A stretch of 64,000 nucleotides of DNA from Pyrocephalus nanus (GCA_038380795.1 CM076261.1:93270418-93334417); one strand, 5' to 3'. Shown: positions 25,604-37,674, counted from the stretch's first letter. Notes: generated by a model from the letters alone, not told the origin. Numbers and translations are program-made.

Positions 25604-26465
25604 TGGATGCTCTAAGAACTCAAATCTCCCAAATCCTCTGAAGTCCCACCTCAAGTCCCACTTCCTGCTCTAAACTGGATACCAAAAAAGACATCTTTTG
25701 TGGGGCTTGCACAGATATTCTCCTCAGGAGGGTTTGGAGGTCCATTTTGGGGAAAAAAAAGCAGAAAAAAAAAGTGAGAAGTTCCATCAAATTCAGTTGT
25801 TTAGAAAGATAGAGAGGATGGTTGCTGGATTGTAGTATCAGCCCTGGCTTGCTCTTTTCCATCCCCCTTTAGATAAAGACAACGCTGGTGCCAATGCAAT
25901 AAACATGCAGGATATGGCCCGTCACAAACGACAGGATCAACTGAGAGGCATTGAATTCCAGGTCAAGAGGCCAAATCCATAAATAGAGGAGAGGTAAACT
26001 CCACACATGCATGTCTCACTGGAGCACAAACAGTAGCTATGGTTATTAGAGAAGGTTGACCTCATTTTCTGGAATTAGTTTTTCACTCTTGGATCTTTCC
26101 CAGGAAGACGGAGCTGATCTTTTCGGTCTGGTTATTTTATTGATTTTCTGTTTTGAGTTTCCTCACACTGAGGGGCAGATTCTTCCCCCAATTTCAGGAA
26201 CATCCTCCTGGACTTTATGAGACCTCTGATCCAGGCATCCAGCCTTCCACAACTGACCTCCAGCTCAGGCACGTGCCTGTGCTCTCATCTGCTTTTCATT
26301 TCCTTATGCCTTGGGAAGCAAGTGTGGTTGGAAGGTCTCCACGAGCCCTGTCTGGATGATCACCTTGCCTTCACTTCCATCCTGGGAGTTGAACAGGGGG
26401 AAGAACAAAAGAGAAGAAACCAACCCATGGTCTAGTGTTGGGCAGGGTGGGTGAACTTGGACTCT

Positions 26466-26644
26466 GTGAAGGCACTGGGACAGGTTACCCAGAGAAGCTG
26501 TGGATGCTCCACCACTGGAAGTGTCCAAGGCCTTGGAGCAATCTGGTCTAGTGGAAGTTATCCCTGCCCATGATGGTGGATTGGAACAAGATGGTCTTTA
26601 ATGTCTCTTCCAAACCAAAACATTCTATGATTCTATGATTCAAT
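26466..26644 (+). mobile_element. CR1 LINE, 3' end fragment
   Basis: Contains GGCACTGGGACAGGTTACCC, AGAGAAGCTGTGGATGC, TCTGGTCTAGTGGAAG, a TTCCAAACCAAAACATTC block and a doubled ATTCTATG tail. It lies between the two copies of the unknown repeat. Confidence 0.9.
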
Positions 26645-27565
26645 CATTCTTAATGCCCATGGTGGCTTAAGTTTCCCCCAGCCTGTCAACAACATTTCTG
26701 TATTTAGGGAATGTCTCTCTGTAATAACAAATGTGAGGCTGTAAGGAAGAGGAGACTTTTCTCCAGGATGAGCTATTGGTACCTGTGCCTGTTCACCTGC
26801 TCTGGAACTGCCAGGCCCTTCTTATGTGAGGACTGGCTTGGTTTTGTACTTCCACATAATGCATGTGAGCCCTGTTCCCATCCTTGTGCACGGGATAATC
26901 AGTGCCCTGCACTCCCCCACTATCCCAGCCTCTCCCTCCTCGCTGGATTTAGAGCTAAATTCTGAGTGGCAACAGCTGCAAAGTTTCAAGTTGTGCCTGA
27001 GATAGTGCAGAACAAACCATATTGGGAAGCAGATGCTGCTGTTAAGGTGGAGAAGGCACATCCGGGCTCAGGGCCATGCTTTGTCCCGGACCCTGTTCCC
27101 ACACTCAGCTTCAGAAGGAGTTGCAACCGTAGCTGATAAATGAAGAGCTTCTATCATATCTTGATTTTCAGTCATTTATCACTCTCCCAGAGGGAGAGGG
27201 AAAGGCAGGAAAAAAAAGTAAACTTTTAGTAAGTGGAAAATTTTCAAGCTTGTTCATTGAATATACAATGGTATTAAATATTGAAGTGAGATTGTAGGTG
27301 GAAGAAGGTGTTGGCTCAGTCAAAATGAGCATGTAGAAAAAAGATTAATAGTTACAGCATGAAGGGATCCTACTATCCCATGATAATTCTTAGGAATCCA
27401 TTAACCTTCCCATGTAAAATAGGGCTCTGCTTAAAAGTCTTCTGTGACATGGAAGAGCAAAGCAGGAGACCAGACAGCTCTTGAAGGAGGTGGAGAGAAA
27501 GCTAAACATCACCCTGGGGAGATGTCTCCCTTGTTTCTGTCAGAAGAAACTTTTCCAGTCCTATT
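26645..27565. other. Unassigned DNA
   Basis: No gene or recognised repeat. AT-rich with frequent stops around 27220-27420. Confidence 0.5.
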
Positions 27566-27704
27566 CAAAAAGGGGAATTGAGTGCCTTTTCACCCCCTGC
27601 TGCAGGAGAAGAGATTGAGATTGGGCACAGTGCAGTGAACTGTAACAGAGCTGAGATGGGCTCAAGGCACGTGGCCAGATCATCTTTCAAGATGCCTCTG
27701 CTGA
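27566..27704 (-). repeat. Unknown repeat, copy B
   Basis: Partner of the copy at 25465-25603, in the same orientation, 2.1 kb away. The minus-strand frame is open across the whole copy and runs on within a 78-codon frame (27565-27801). The peptide includes SRGILKDDLATCLEPISALL. The orientation given is that of the shared frame and is provisional. Confidence 0.6.
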
Positions 27705-30609
27705 CCAAGTCTGTAACGACCCAAACCAGAACCCCCTGTGTCTGAACATGCCTGGCTTTATTTAGGAAGTTGAATTTCAGCTTTGTTATACTGATCCTCA
27801 CAAATGAATTATCTTCTCCAGCAGGGAGGGAGAATTCCTACCCAGGAAGATCTTGGACACAGACATAACAGAATCAGAGCTCAGAAAATTGAGGAGCCTT
27901 TGCCCATGGCCATGACTGTGTGGAGGACACTAAAGAGTGATCCTTGCTGCATGGAGGACACTGAAGGGTGAAACAGTCACTGAGCTGTCCAGAAAACCTT
28001 TTTATTGTCTGTTTCAGAGAAGGTGAGCTCACATGACCATAGGCCACCTTCATTGAACGTTCTCCTGAGGTATTTTATTACTATTTTGGTCCTGCACCAG
28101 GAGGTAGGAGAGCCAGGAGGAGAAACTGAAGTGATTAATGGCCACAGTCACAACAGACACACACAAGCACAAGCCTGTCCTCAGAAAACTGCTTGCAGGG
28201 GAAGCTGCCCAGCTGATGTAGCTGCAGGTTTGATGGAGAGGGAACTACATGGGCTCTGCTCCCTGCTAGGTGAGTAACTCTTTGCCATGGCAGATAAAGT
28301 TAAGGGCACAGAGGAGAATCTACATCCATTTAACCCTCCCCAACTACTCTTTCTTCTGGTATAACTGGCCCAGAAGATCCCCAGGCATTAAAAAGTGCTG
28401 GAAAACATTCATGTGTGTCTCTATGATATGCACTGCCCATGAGCCCTAAAATCTTAATTCTCCACAGTCTGCAGGGCTGTTGTGGGATGCTGTGAATCAG
28501 GTTCACACAAAATTGACCCAGAGAACTGTGTAGACTCCTACAGATGAGCCAAGGGTGGAGAAGCTGCTGTGCTGGACCACCATCCACGACTTCCACCTTT
28601 TGCAGAGGGGACTGCTAGGAAAGCACCAGATGGCATTTGGTTTAGGGGAAATCTGCAGACACTGAGGCTCTCCCCTGAAGTGTAGCAATTCCCTTCCTAG
28701 CAAAGGGGCTTGAGCAGATGTGTTTCAATCCCACCATGCTTTCCTATATTTAAGAAGTAAGAGGTACATTGCCTTGCCCTCGAATGAAAACCTGGGACAG
28801 CAGTGTGGGAACACAGTCCCCTTTGGTGACTCCTGAGCTGGTGCTTGGTGGAAGCAATAGCATGGCAGATGGATGGATCCTAAAAGCAGATCCATTTTTG
28901 CTTCTGGTGCTTTTGGTAGAATCAATGGGAAGTCCAGCTGAAATAACCTTAAAGATCAGGGATGACATCTGCATCCAGCCTGGCTTTTAGCTTGTGGCAC
29001 TTGTTCATTTGGAGCCAAGCAGAGGAACATGGGGCTTCAGCTGCTGGGTTATTGAGAGGTTGTTCTCTGCTGTTTCCGTGGTAATCCAGGTTTGCTGTGC
29101 TTAGACATCTGGGATATCTTGGGACCGCTTTGGGATCTGAACCCTGAGACATTCATGGTTATGCCTAAGGAGATAGATGGAGGGACTGGAGGAAAAGATC
29201 AGAGCCCCCTGTACTGATTCTTAGACAGATTCTGTCTCTTAGGAGACAGCGTTTGTCCCTCTCCTGCAATGCTGAGATAGAAACACCAAAGAGGCAAAGA
29301 AACATGGACTACTCCTCCCTGGAGAAGGAGGGCTTGGACTGCTCCCCCTTGGTCATGTTCAGCACCTCCAGGGCCTTTTACCTGACTGTCAGCATGGGCA
29401 GCAGAGGCTGTGGAGAGCCATAAAGGATGGTCCAGCTGCCTCTGAGATGGCATCTCAGCAGGGTCCAGAGGCAGCTGCACCTGCCTGACATCAGCAGCTC
29501 AGCAGGGTGGTGTCCTCTGCCAACTGCTCGGGACCACAGGCACCTCCCAGCACCCGCTGGGCTGTCGCTCCCTGTCCTCAGAGGACTGCAAGGAGCAGAG
29601 GTCACCATTGTTGTGTGTCCCTGCCTCTGGACAGGCTCCCACTGTGCAAGGAGGGAGATCAGACAGGCCCCATATGGAGCCTGTGCTGATGGGATCCAGC
29701 AGCGATTCGTCTGTTTGATGAGGGACAGGGAAAGACAAATGTCCCCCAAATGACGGTCATGGCTCCTCTTGGGTGACTCAGGCAAGGGGGAGGAAGTGTG
29801 GAGGAGCCAATTTCCTGCCTGCCTGCTGCATAGTTGGGAACTGACCCTGCTGACTGTTGCCTCCCCCTCCATTTTTCTCCTGAGGCTGAACCAGAAGAAA
29901 AATGAAGACGTCTGCAGGGCACAGAGCAAGCTGCTCCTATGGGCAACCCTGAGGTCTCTCCTGAGTGGCTTGTTTGGAGTACCTTGGCCCTTCCTTTTAC
30001 CAGTTCTTGCATGGCAAGGGGTATGAAGTTGGATGTGCAAGGGGAGAGCCAGGATCACTCTCTCCACCCCAGTTTGCCCAGTTCACCACAGGTCTCACAA
30101 CAGTTGATGTTTCTGACAAGGTTCTTCAGGCAAGGCACCAGCAACTAGTGAGTCACTGAGACCATCTGGCCACCCAAAAAAGCATGTCATGTCTCAGCTG
30201 CCCCTACATCCAACCCATATTGGGGTCCCTTGTAGGGTCCTGTTCTGACCTTTCTGGCCTTCCAGCCCAGGTCTGGCCAGCAGCCACCTCTTGTTCTTCT
30301 CTTGCTATTTTTTCAAAGTTTCAGAAATTAATTGCCAAGAACTCGATGTCCAGTGTCACAACCTCACTGCAGAGCTCTCCCCAATTCCCAGCAAAGTATT
30401 TCCTGTTGGCTTTGTTTGTCACTGGGCTCATGGGGACACTGGTGCTTGGAGGGGAAAGCTATGCGAGCTTTGGGCTTTGGCACTGCTTGGACACCATGCC
30501 CTGGGAGGTCAGAGTCCTTCTGAGTGGAAAGGCTCTTGTTCAGCTCTGGATTGAGGGCTGCAAAGCAGGAATCTGCAGGATGGTTGGTCCTGGGGGGTTG
30601 AGGGAGCCC
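27705..30609. other. Unassigned DNA left of the LTR
   Basis: No gene recognised. A short imperfect tandem duplication of about 38 bp, TGGAGGACACT(A/G)AAG, is at 27914-27970. The minus-strand 229-codon frame at 29378-30067 lacks recognisable domains. Confidence 0.5.
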
Positions 30610-30614
30610 CCAGG
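30610..30614. repeat. Target-site duplication of the LTR, left copy
   Basis: CCAGG directly before the TG of the LTR; identical to 31094-31098. Confidence 0.85.
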
Positions 30615-30960
30615 TGTTGCACTAGTTAAGGCATTGGCAGTAGTTTGGTCAAGGCCTTGCCGTAGGGAAGGCCTGGAAGAGGCCCTGCCAGAAGCAGGCC
30701 AGGGCTTGTTTGAGTAAAGAATGTACTAACTAAGAAGAAACAATAATCAATGGATTAAGTCGAGCATGCAGAACCAAGTACAAAATAATTTGTAACTAGA
30801 GATAGGATGTGGTTTGGTGGTGGGAGTCAGTTACACAATGTCTAGAGTTAGGTCGTTAAGGTAGATTAATGGTGGGAGGGTTAACGGTTGATTGTTTATG
30901 TACACCTGGTATATTTGCTTTGATGTGTAAGCCAACTATGTAGCATTGTTTGTTAAGGAG

Positions 30961-30967
30961 TATAAAA
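30961..30967 (+). promoter_or_regulatory. TATA box of the solo LTR
   Basis: TATAAAA about 75 bp upstream of the LTR AATAAA, a compact arrangement consistent with a short R region. Confidence 0.7.
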
Positions 30968-31036
30968 GATATAGTCGATATGAGGGTCTTCGGGACTCTG
31001 ACTTGGGACGTTAGTCCACAGGTCCCCGGGGCCCCT

Positions 31037-31042
31037 AATAAA
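31037..31042 (+). terminator. Poly(A) signal of the solo LTR
   Basis: AATAAA followed by GCACCGCA and then a G/T-rich stretch before the LTR end. Confidence 0.7.
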
Positions 31043-31093
31043 GCACCGCATAAACTGACACTCTGTTGGTTTGTGTTTCTGTCACGGGCAACA

Positions 31094-31098
31094 CCAGG
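31094..31098. repeat. Target-site duplication of the LTR, right copy
   Basis: CCAGG directly after the terminal CA of the LTR. Confidence 0.85.
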
Positions 31099-34097
31099 GA
31101 TCTCCCTGCACTCTGCTTCTGCAATTTGAGAGGTGGGAAGAAGAGTGTGACAGGGCTGAGCTGCAAAACCTTGAACTCAAGGTGTGCTGTGCCCTGTGAG
31201 GATGCAGAGGACAGAGGGACATTTGTGAACCCACTGCAAGGAAGCAGTGGAGCCTTAGAGAACCAGTCTGGTATCTCCACCTGCTCTGATGACCACAAAC
31301 CTGGAAAAGTGCAGTGGGATTCTCCTGGAGCCACCTGTTGAATTTTTGAGGTCCTTTGTTGTGTGAGTAACCTGGCCCAGGAAGAAGGACGCCTGCAACT
31401 CAGAAAATCTGCTATTTGGACCCACAGTCCTAAAAAAGGGCTTTAGAGAAAGACATCCTCTCCCTGCTCTGTCTCCACAGACATGCTGATCCTCCCCTTT
31501 GTTTGCCTGGTTTGGAGAGATTTGGAACAGCTCAGGACAGGGCTGTCTTTTGTTAGACATGCACAGAGCTCAGCAGTGCTCTGATCTGGAACAGGGCAGC
31601 ATAAATCTGATGGATTATCGTAGGAAATGCCACAGTGATGAAAAACCCTATAGGAACAGGAAGAAAAGAAAGGGCCCCATTGGGGGAGGGACAAAAACCC
31701 CAACCCAACAATCACCCTGCTGCCTGGTTACAAGTGATTCCTGAAATTGCTGCCTCTGGAAGAGGCTGGTACATTTGCTGATTTTTTTTCCCTGTTTTTT
31801 GGAGGGGGTGTTTTCCTTTGTGTTTTCAGCTGTTTGGAATTACATACCCTGTCCTTGCAGGCAGTCTCTGCTCCCACAGTGAGTTCTGTGTGAGGGGCCT
31901 CATCAGGGACAAAACCACCTCTTTCTGGGGAGGTGCCTCATTTTTCCTGTGGTTCAAATGATCCCTCTAAGCAGAAGGTGTAAAAGTGCCCTGGGAAGAT
32001 TTCAGGAAGGGAAGGAAGGGATCATATGTGTGATTTAAAGTGGTTCCTTACTGGAAATTGCAATGCCAGAATAATCGATTTTCTCTTGAAAACAAATGGG
32101 TGGGCAGCAGAATTCAGCAGGCATTGTTTGTGTGGTGGTGGGTTTTGCTATGGGGTCATGGACCCTTTTTATTCCACATGGAGTAGAGGGGACCTGCTGA
32201 GACCTGAGTCAGATGGAAACTTGACAGTTCAGAAATCTTGGGGGGTGTTTTCTCTGGCTCATATGAGGTCATAGACAGAATCAAATTGTCACTGATAGTG
32301 ATCAAGGAGGCCTTGAACTTGTTCAGGTGTGGGCAGTGGATGAAGGGAAGACTAAGACTCAACTCCACTTTGTGTTTAAGGCCTCAAAGCAATTTTTCTA
32401 CCAGGACCAAAAGCTCAACCTGCCACTGCTGAATTATTCCTTTCTATAACTTCATCTTCTTATCAGTAGTTTCAGTCTTTGTCACATTGGGAGTGCTGCA
32501 TGGTGCTAATTGACATACCTGTCACCTGGAGGGATTGTTTTCTACAAAAGCACTACTAGATGAAACAAATAATGTGAAATGACTAATGAAAGGGGGATAT
32601 GTCTTTGTCTTGGAAAAGGCCCAAACCAAAGCAGTGGGAATAACCTGAGGGTCGGCAAACATGACCCATCAGGGCAGGCCAGCAGAACTGGACTTGTTTA
32701 ATCCAGGAAAGAGATGACCAAAGGCAAACCTGACAGCAGCTGCAGAGATGTCTGAGGCAGCTTTCCTGGGAGTGGTGAAAGGTGGGTTCATTGTGGGGTT
32801 TAGTTCATTAATGGCAGTCAGCACCAAATGACCAGCCTTGTTTGTGGTGGTCTCAGTGTAATGGCCTCCTTTGGGTAAAAGGAATCCTATTGCTTGTGTC
32901 TCCTGGGACAGTCAGGTGCAATCAGCATCCCTGGCCTCTGTAATTCAGAGTCAGAGCAGCAGCAGCAGCCAGGGCAGTGGGGGCTCCCTCCTCCAGTGCT
33001 AGAGCCGCAGGTTAATCCCACGGCTGTAACACAATCTGAGTTGGCACCTCCTTTTGGGCAAATTCTGCTGGCTTCTTTAAAGCAAATATCCAGCCTGCTG
33101 TGGTTGCTAAACTGGGCTATGCTTCTTTGGGTGTCTTTCCATTTTCCAAGAAAAATAAACCACAGGCTCTGTATTTTTAGATATGCCATCTGATAGTAGT
33201 TAGTCATATATCAGTCCCAATACTGTGAGTCAAGATGCTGAACTCCACTGCTGAACTTCCTCAGGCAAGAACTAGTTATTTGATCTATCCTGGGTATATT
33301 AATAAATCTGCATGTCTAAAAAAATCTTGCTCTTTCTTAGGTAAGCTGCTCATGAGGAATAAAACCTCTGGGATTTATTGATGCCAGTGTCTTAGTAGCT
33401 CTGATTGTCTGGGTGAACATGATACGGTTGTGAGTGGGAGATGAACGGCCTTGGTATGAGACAGACCTAATCTGGGCAGGGGCAAGAGGCAGCACGACTC
33501 CTCTTCCTTTCCCTCTCCTGCCAGTGACTCCGATTCCTGACATCTGCCCCTTGCTATTTCGGTCCTGGGTATCCTCCGAGGCGGCTGCTGCTCAGAGTGA
33601 GCTTTGTGGTGGTCCCTGCTCAACCTGCCTTGCACAGCAGTGCACAAACGTGGAGTTACTGGAGTGTTTCAAACCTCTGCCCCTCACTGGCTTGCTCCAG
33701 CCTTCACAAGTCTGTGTCTCTGACACCACCATGCCTTGGAGATGATTTTCTGTGAGTTTGATCAAAGCAGCAGGAAGCCTTGAGGCTGGTGTGTGAAAAA
33801 TGGGCTGCCTTGGTCCTGAAAGTTTATTTGTTGTGCTAACTCATCACTCTAATGGCAGTCAATTTATCTGCATAATTGCTAGCTAGAGACAGCATAACAT
33901 GGCTTGGCAGCCAGGATTTTTTTCAGAGATGTATTGCTTGGTATATTCAATGTGGGCAAAAGGAGCCAGCCTGGCTGCTGGGGAACTGCAGCTCTGCGAG
34001 TGCCAAGCAGGTGAAACCTGGCATGACAATCCAGATTTCTCTCTTCATCCTGCCAGAAATAGCCTTTTGGGATGGGGATGAAACTGCACCTGGCTAA
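31099..34097. other. Unassigned DNA right of the LTR
   Basis: No gene recognised. It holds one weak CR1-like piece (32684-32765). Frames up to ~106 aa are unremarkable. Confidence 0.5.
32684..32765 (+). mobile_element. Possible very diverged CR1 internal fragment
   Basis: AACTGGACTTGTTTAATCCAGG followed by AAGAGATGACC resembles the CR1 ORF2 segment that encodes a leucine-rich GLFS..EKRR region. No tail is present, and the match is weak. Confidence 0.35.
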
Positions 34098-34148
34098 AAG
34101 TCCTTTCTTAAGGTCCCTTCCTATCCAAGCCATTCTATGTTTCTGCGT
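34098..34148 (+). mobile_element. CR1 LINE, extreme 3' end
   Basis: TTAAGGTCCCTTCCTATCCA, then GCCATTCTATGTTTCTG: the last ~50 bp of a CR1 with a single degraded octamer. Confidence 0.75.
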
Positions 34149-34160
34149 CTTTCACATGGA

Positions 34161-34325
34161 CAGATAGTGATAGGACAAGGGGCGATGGTTTTAAGTTAAA
34201 AGAGGAGAGATTTAGATTAGGTATGAGGGAGTAGTTTTACTGTGAAGGTGGTGAGGCACTGGCAGTGGTTTCCCGGAGGAGTCCTTCTGTGTTCATCACT
34301 CTGGAAGGACCCTGGAGGGTTACCA
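34161..34325 (+). mobile_element. CR1 LINE, ORF2 C-terminal fragment
   Basis: AGTGATAGGACAAGGGGCGA, GGAGAGATTTAGATTAGG and GGTGGTGAGGCACTGGCAG are the diagnostic CR1 blocks. The segment lacks the tail, and it follows directly after the tail of another CR1. Confidence 0.85.
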
Positions 34326-35450
34326 AGTCCTGCTGTGGTCTCTGTGTGTGTCTGGGTGCTCAGAGCTTGGTGACATTTTACCTGCTAATGCTTTCCTGTT
34401 GTGAATGAGCTGCTCTAACATAGGTTAACCTCATCCATGAGGCCAAAGCCTGCTTGTGACAGCTTCACTAAGGGACAGATCCTCAAAGTGACCCAAATCC
34501 ATCTCTCCAGGTGTCCTGTAGAGAGAGTGACAACCTCAGTGCATGTGTGGACAGAGAGCTGTCTGCTGGACTGGAATCCATACCCTACATTTTTAGCCTA
34601 AGGGGCATTTCCTAGAGCCCCACCATTTTGGCAGGTATTTGTAGAGAAGGTGGCTGGAGCCATGAAGAGGAGGAGACATTTGACAGTAAATCTTTTTGCA
34701 TCAACGTGGAAGAAGTCATCCTTTCTGTTGTGTGATAATGGCTGTAGAGATGCTTTTCAGGCTCTGATAGATGAGATGTACATCTTTTATGGATTATGTG
34801 TAAGAGGCAATAAAGAATTCAGTTCCTCTATGTCTATACACTAATGGCATATCGATCCCAGTAAATATCACGCTGAGACAGAACAGCAGCATCCCTGGTT
34901 AGTGTCATCCTGATGGGTGACATCATTTCTCTGGGTGTCACGGCCAGCTCAGCCTAATCCCCTCCGACCCCCACAGCTTTACTGATCCCTTTTGCTCTGG
35001 CCTTCACTTTTCTATTCCCCTGATTCATCCTTCACCTCAGCACAACTACTGCTGTCTCTGGACTTTGTCATGCTCGGCTGGACTCTGCTGTGCCTCTCTG
35101 GGATTTACTGGATGGAAAGTGTTTCCCTGTTAAGCCGAGCCATAGGGTTTGCTCAGCTATTTGTGATCTACAAAAAACTGTACAGCTAAAAGCTACAAAT
35201 TAAAATGCAAAAGGATGAAAAATGGATGAGAGGTAAAAGAGAGAGGAATGTCACAGTCTCCACACTATTTAGAGATGCAGCAGACATTCCTTAGAAGGGA
35301 TTGTAGATTTTACCTTGAATTCCACAGGACATTCACTAATGCGCATGTTTAGGAAATACAGTGTTTCACCTCTACCTAAACCTGGCAAATGGGCATTTAT
35401 AGAAACTGCTATAACATCCTAAAATGGAAAGGAAAATCATAGGCATCAAG
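34326..35450. other. Unassigned DNA
   Basis: No gene or repeat recognised. Confidence 0.5.
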
Positions 35451-35583
35451 AATGATAGAACAGTTTGGGTCAGAAGGCACCTTAAAGATGATTTAGTTCC
35501 AACCCCTCTGCTGTGGGCAGGGGCACATTCCACTAGACCAGGTTGCTCAAAGCCCCACCCAACCTGGACTTGAAGTCCAAACA
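35451..35583 (-). mobile_element. CR1 LINE, 3' end fragment
   Basis: Tail AATGATAGAACAG, then GCACCTTAAAGATGAT, TTCCAACCCCTCTGCTGTGG, ACTAGACCAGGTTGCTC, CCAACCTGGACTTGAA. Confidence 0.9.
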
Positions 35584-37299
35584 ATTGGAGATTTTTTATC
35601 TCACATTTTTAAAAAGGTGTAGGGAATTTGGATGTCTCTGTTTTTAGGCATCAGGACTCACATCTTCCTAATGGGTGAGGTTTCCCCCAGTGTGCTGAGC
35701 ACCTGCCTGCTAAACATCCCTCTTTACATGTCTCCAGCCTGTTAAAACGTGGACAGCCAAAATCCCACAGCCTTTCTGACAAGTTGGAGCGCAGGCTTTG
35801 GTGCTCCCCTCTGAAAGGGGATGTAGGGCCAGGACAGTCTGTATCCCTGTGGGAACCACGTCAGCCCAAGGGCTCGATGCACAAAAGGGGGAGCAGAGCT
35901 GTTGTACGTGCTCCTGGTGGGATTTATTGCTCTGTTCAGCAGCCTCCTCTGTTCTGCTTGCTCTGCCTCTGGGAGAACGTGCTGTGACAGATGTTTCATG
36001 TACAGTTCCTTCCTTGGCCTTTGCCTCCTGCTTGAAAGCAGGGAAGGAAGACTTGTAGGGTGCTTTTGCCACCTTTATGCTCTGCGGGGAGGAAAGAAAT
36101 GGCTCCTTGTCTGTGTTTTATCTCAACACACTAGGGAGATGGGGAAGGAGGCTTAAGCAGAGTGAAGCAGAACGCTCAGAAATTTATTAATAAAGTAGCT
36201 GCTCAATTTCATTGCTAAGTTGCCATGTGTCCTTGTAAAAAGGGATGGAGGGATATCCTTTCTAACTGCGGGTTGACAGAGGTTCCCGTGCACAAAAAAA
36301 AGTTTCTTAGTAAAGAGGTTTCTGCCCTCACTTGTGCTGGTAGGTACCACAACAGGTGGTGGGTATTTCTGCCTCCTTTTTTCCATGGCTGCCCAGCTTT
36401 TCCCCACTCAGGGAGAGATTTACATGGCGAGCTGAGAGGCAGCATTGCATCTAATCTTGGGCGACAGAGGCATTTGCCCGGCTGGTTTTCAATTGGGGCT
36501 GTCACACGCGAGTAATTGGGATTAAACTTGTATGCCCACGCTTTTATTTCTGAATGGGGGGAAGTTTTAGCTCTGCTGAAAGAACTGTCATTTCAGGAAA
36601 AGGGCTGGCTTTTTGCTGAAGAAAAGCAATTGGCCCTGGTGTGTGAGAAATGTTAGAAGAGAAGGAGCCTCGTGTTACCAAAGTACAGCTGAAATGGGTC
36701 TGAAGAGCCACATTTTCAATTCATCACAACTGGCGCTGAGTACAGTCTGTGTAAACACCAGGAGATGCTCTCTATGTGATGTACTGGGGCCAGACGTGTC
36801 TCACTTGGTAGTTTTGCCAATGGAGCTTGTAAGGCCATTCATCCCTTTCACACACCCCAGCTCTGACCCAGCTGCTTCCCCCATCCACATAGCAATCAAA
36901 GTGAGAACATTTCCATGTTGTTTCCCTGGGGAAAGTTTTCTGCTTTCCAAGGTTATACTATAAAATTCATTCTGAGCCCCCTCAGAACACTTTTTCATAG
37001 ACTGAGTCTAGAAACCTTGTGTCGAGCTCTGCATCTCTATACAGAGACAATTGTGGGATGCATAGGTGTATTTGTAGCTGTGCTTGACAGAGGTGATCAG
37101 TATGTGGAGGTTTACCAGCAATACTCAAGACTTCATGTAGAACCCCTCAGATGGCTCTTTGGCACCCAAATAGATCAGCTCAGTATATGGAAAACCCCAC
37201 ATTTTCCTCAATGAGACTTTTTTTTTTCTTTGCACCAGCTGTAAACTCCCCGACCCTCCTCTACCCTTCCAGCACCTGGCGGAGCAAACCCTCCTCTCC
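35584..37299. other. Unassigned DNA with a possible conserved non-coding block
   Basis: No gene recognised. About 36180-36560 is rich in homeodomain-type cores (CAATTG at 36490-36495, TAATTG at 36513-36518, GGATTA at 36519-36524) in otherwise non-repetitive sequence. Confidence 0.4.
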
Positions 37300-37640
37300 A
37301 GTGCTGCTCCAACCCACGTGGAGCCAAACTGCATCCACACCCATGTGCTTCGCTCCCGACCCGGCTTGCAAGGACTCCCATCCCCGTGTCTCCAAACCCT
37401 CAGCCCAGCCGGGACCGGAGCACGCCGCCTTCCCGAGCTGCAGCCCGTGAACCTCCCTCCCTCTCCCCCCTCGCTCCCAGCCCGAAACACGCCGCAGCCA
37501 GTACTCACTCACACAGCCGGGATGAGAAAGCTCAGCTGCTGATCCCTGAGCCCGCTCCCAGATTCCTCGACCGGGTGACCGAGGGCTCGCTCCCCAGCGC
37601 TCAGCCCGGCGCGGGGATGATACAGGAATGATACAGGAAC
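37300..37640 (-). promoter_or_regulatory. CpG-rich island; candidate promoter and first exon of GPR20
   Basis: About two dozen CpG dinucleotides fall in 37351-37620, against a background where CpG is rare. Read on the minus strand, a GC-rich stretch is followed by overlapping GTGAGT donors between 37512 and 37503. A full CRE lies just upstream at 37667-37674 and a G-rich tract further upstream at 37725-37746. There is no clear TATA box. If this is GPR20 exon 1, the intron would be about 22 kb, which is long for a bird. A PTP4A3-side promoter or an unrelated lncRNA promoter are alternatives, but no comparably good plus-strand donor was found. Confidence 0.4.
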
Positions 37641-37666
37641 CAGACCTCTTTGGTTTACTTTTACGT

Positions 37667-37674
37667 TGACGTCA
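37667..37674. promoter_or_regulatory. Palindromic cAMP response element, TGACGTCA
   Basis: This is a perfect 8-bp CRE, the site for CREB/ATF bZIP factors. It lies about 50 bp upstream (in minus-strand sense) of the CpG-rich block, a typical promoter-proximal distance. The CpG at its centre has survived, which would be unusual in methylated non-functional DNA. Confidence 0.55.

Larger units (their letters stand above)
30615..31093 (+). mobile_element. Solo LTR of an endogenous retrovirus (479 bp)
   Basis: Starts TGTTGC and ends GCAACA, giving perfect 6-bp terminal inverted repeats with the canonical TG...CA ends. It is flanked on both sides by the identical 5-bp target duplication CCAGG (30610-30614 and 31094-31098). 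A TATA box (TATAAAA) lies at 30961-30967 and AATAAA at 31037-31042, giving the plus orientation and a U3/R/U5 layout. No gag, pol or env sequence is adjacent, so it is a recombined solo LTR. A 5-bp duplication is typical of ERVL-type (class III) elements, but the family is not certain. Confidence 0.9.

Noticed and set aside
29378..30067. 229-codon minus-strand ORF
   Set aside because: No domain recognised, several overlapping open frames on both strands, composition like the surrounding non-coding DNA.
30184..30717. 177-codon plus-strand ORF
   Set aside because: It runs across the left LTR boundary at 30615 into the LTR, so it cannot be an ancestral gene.
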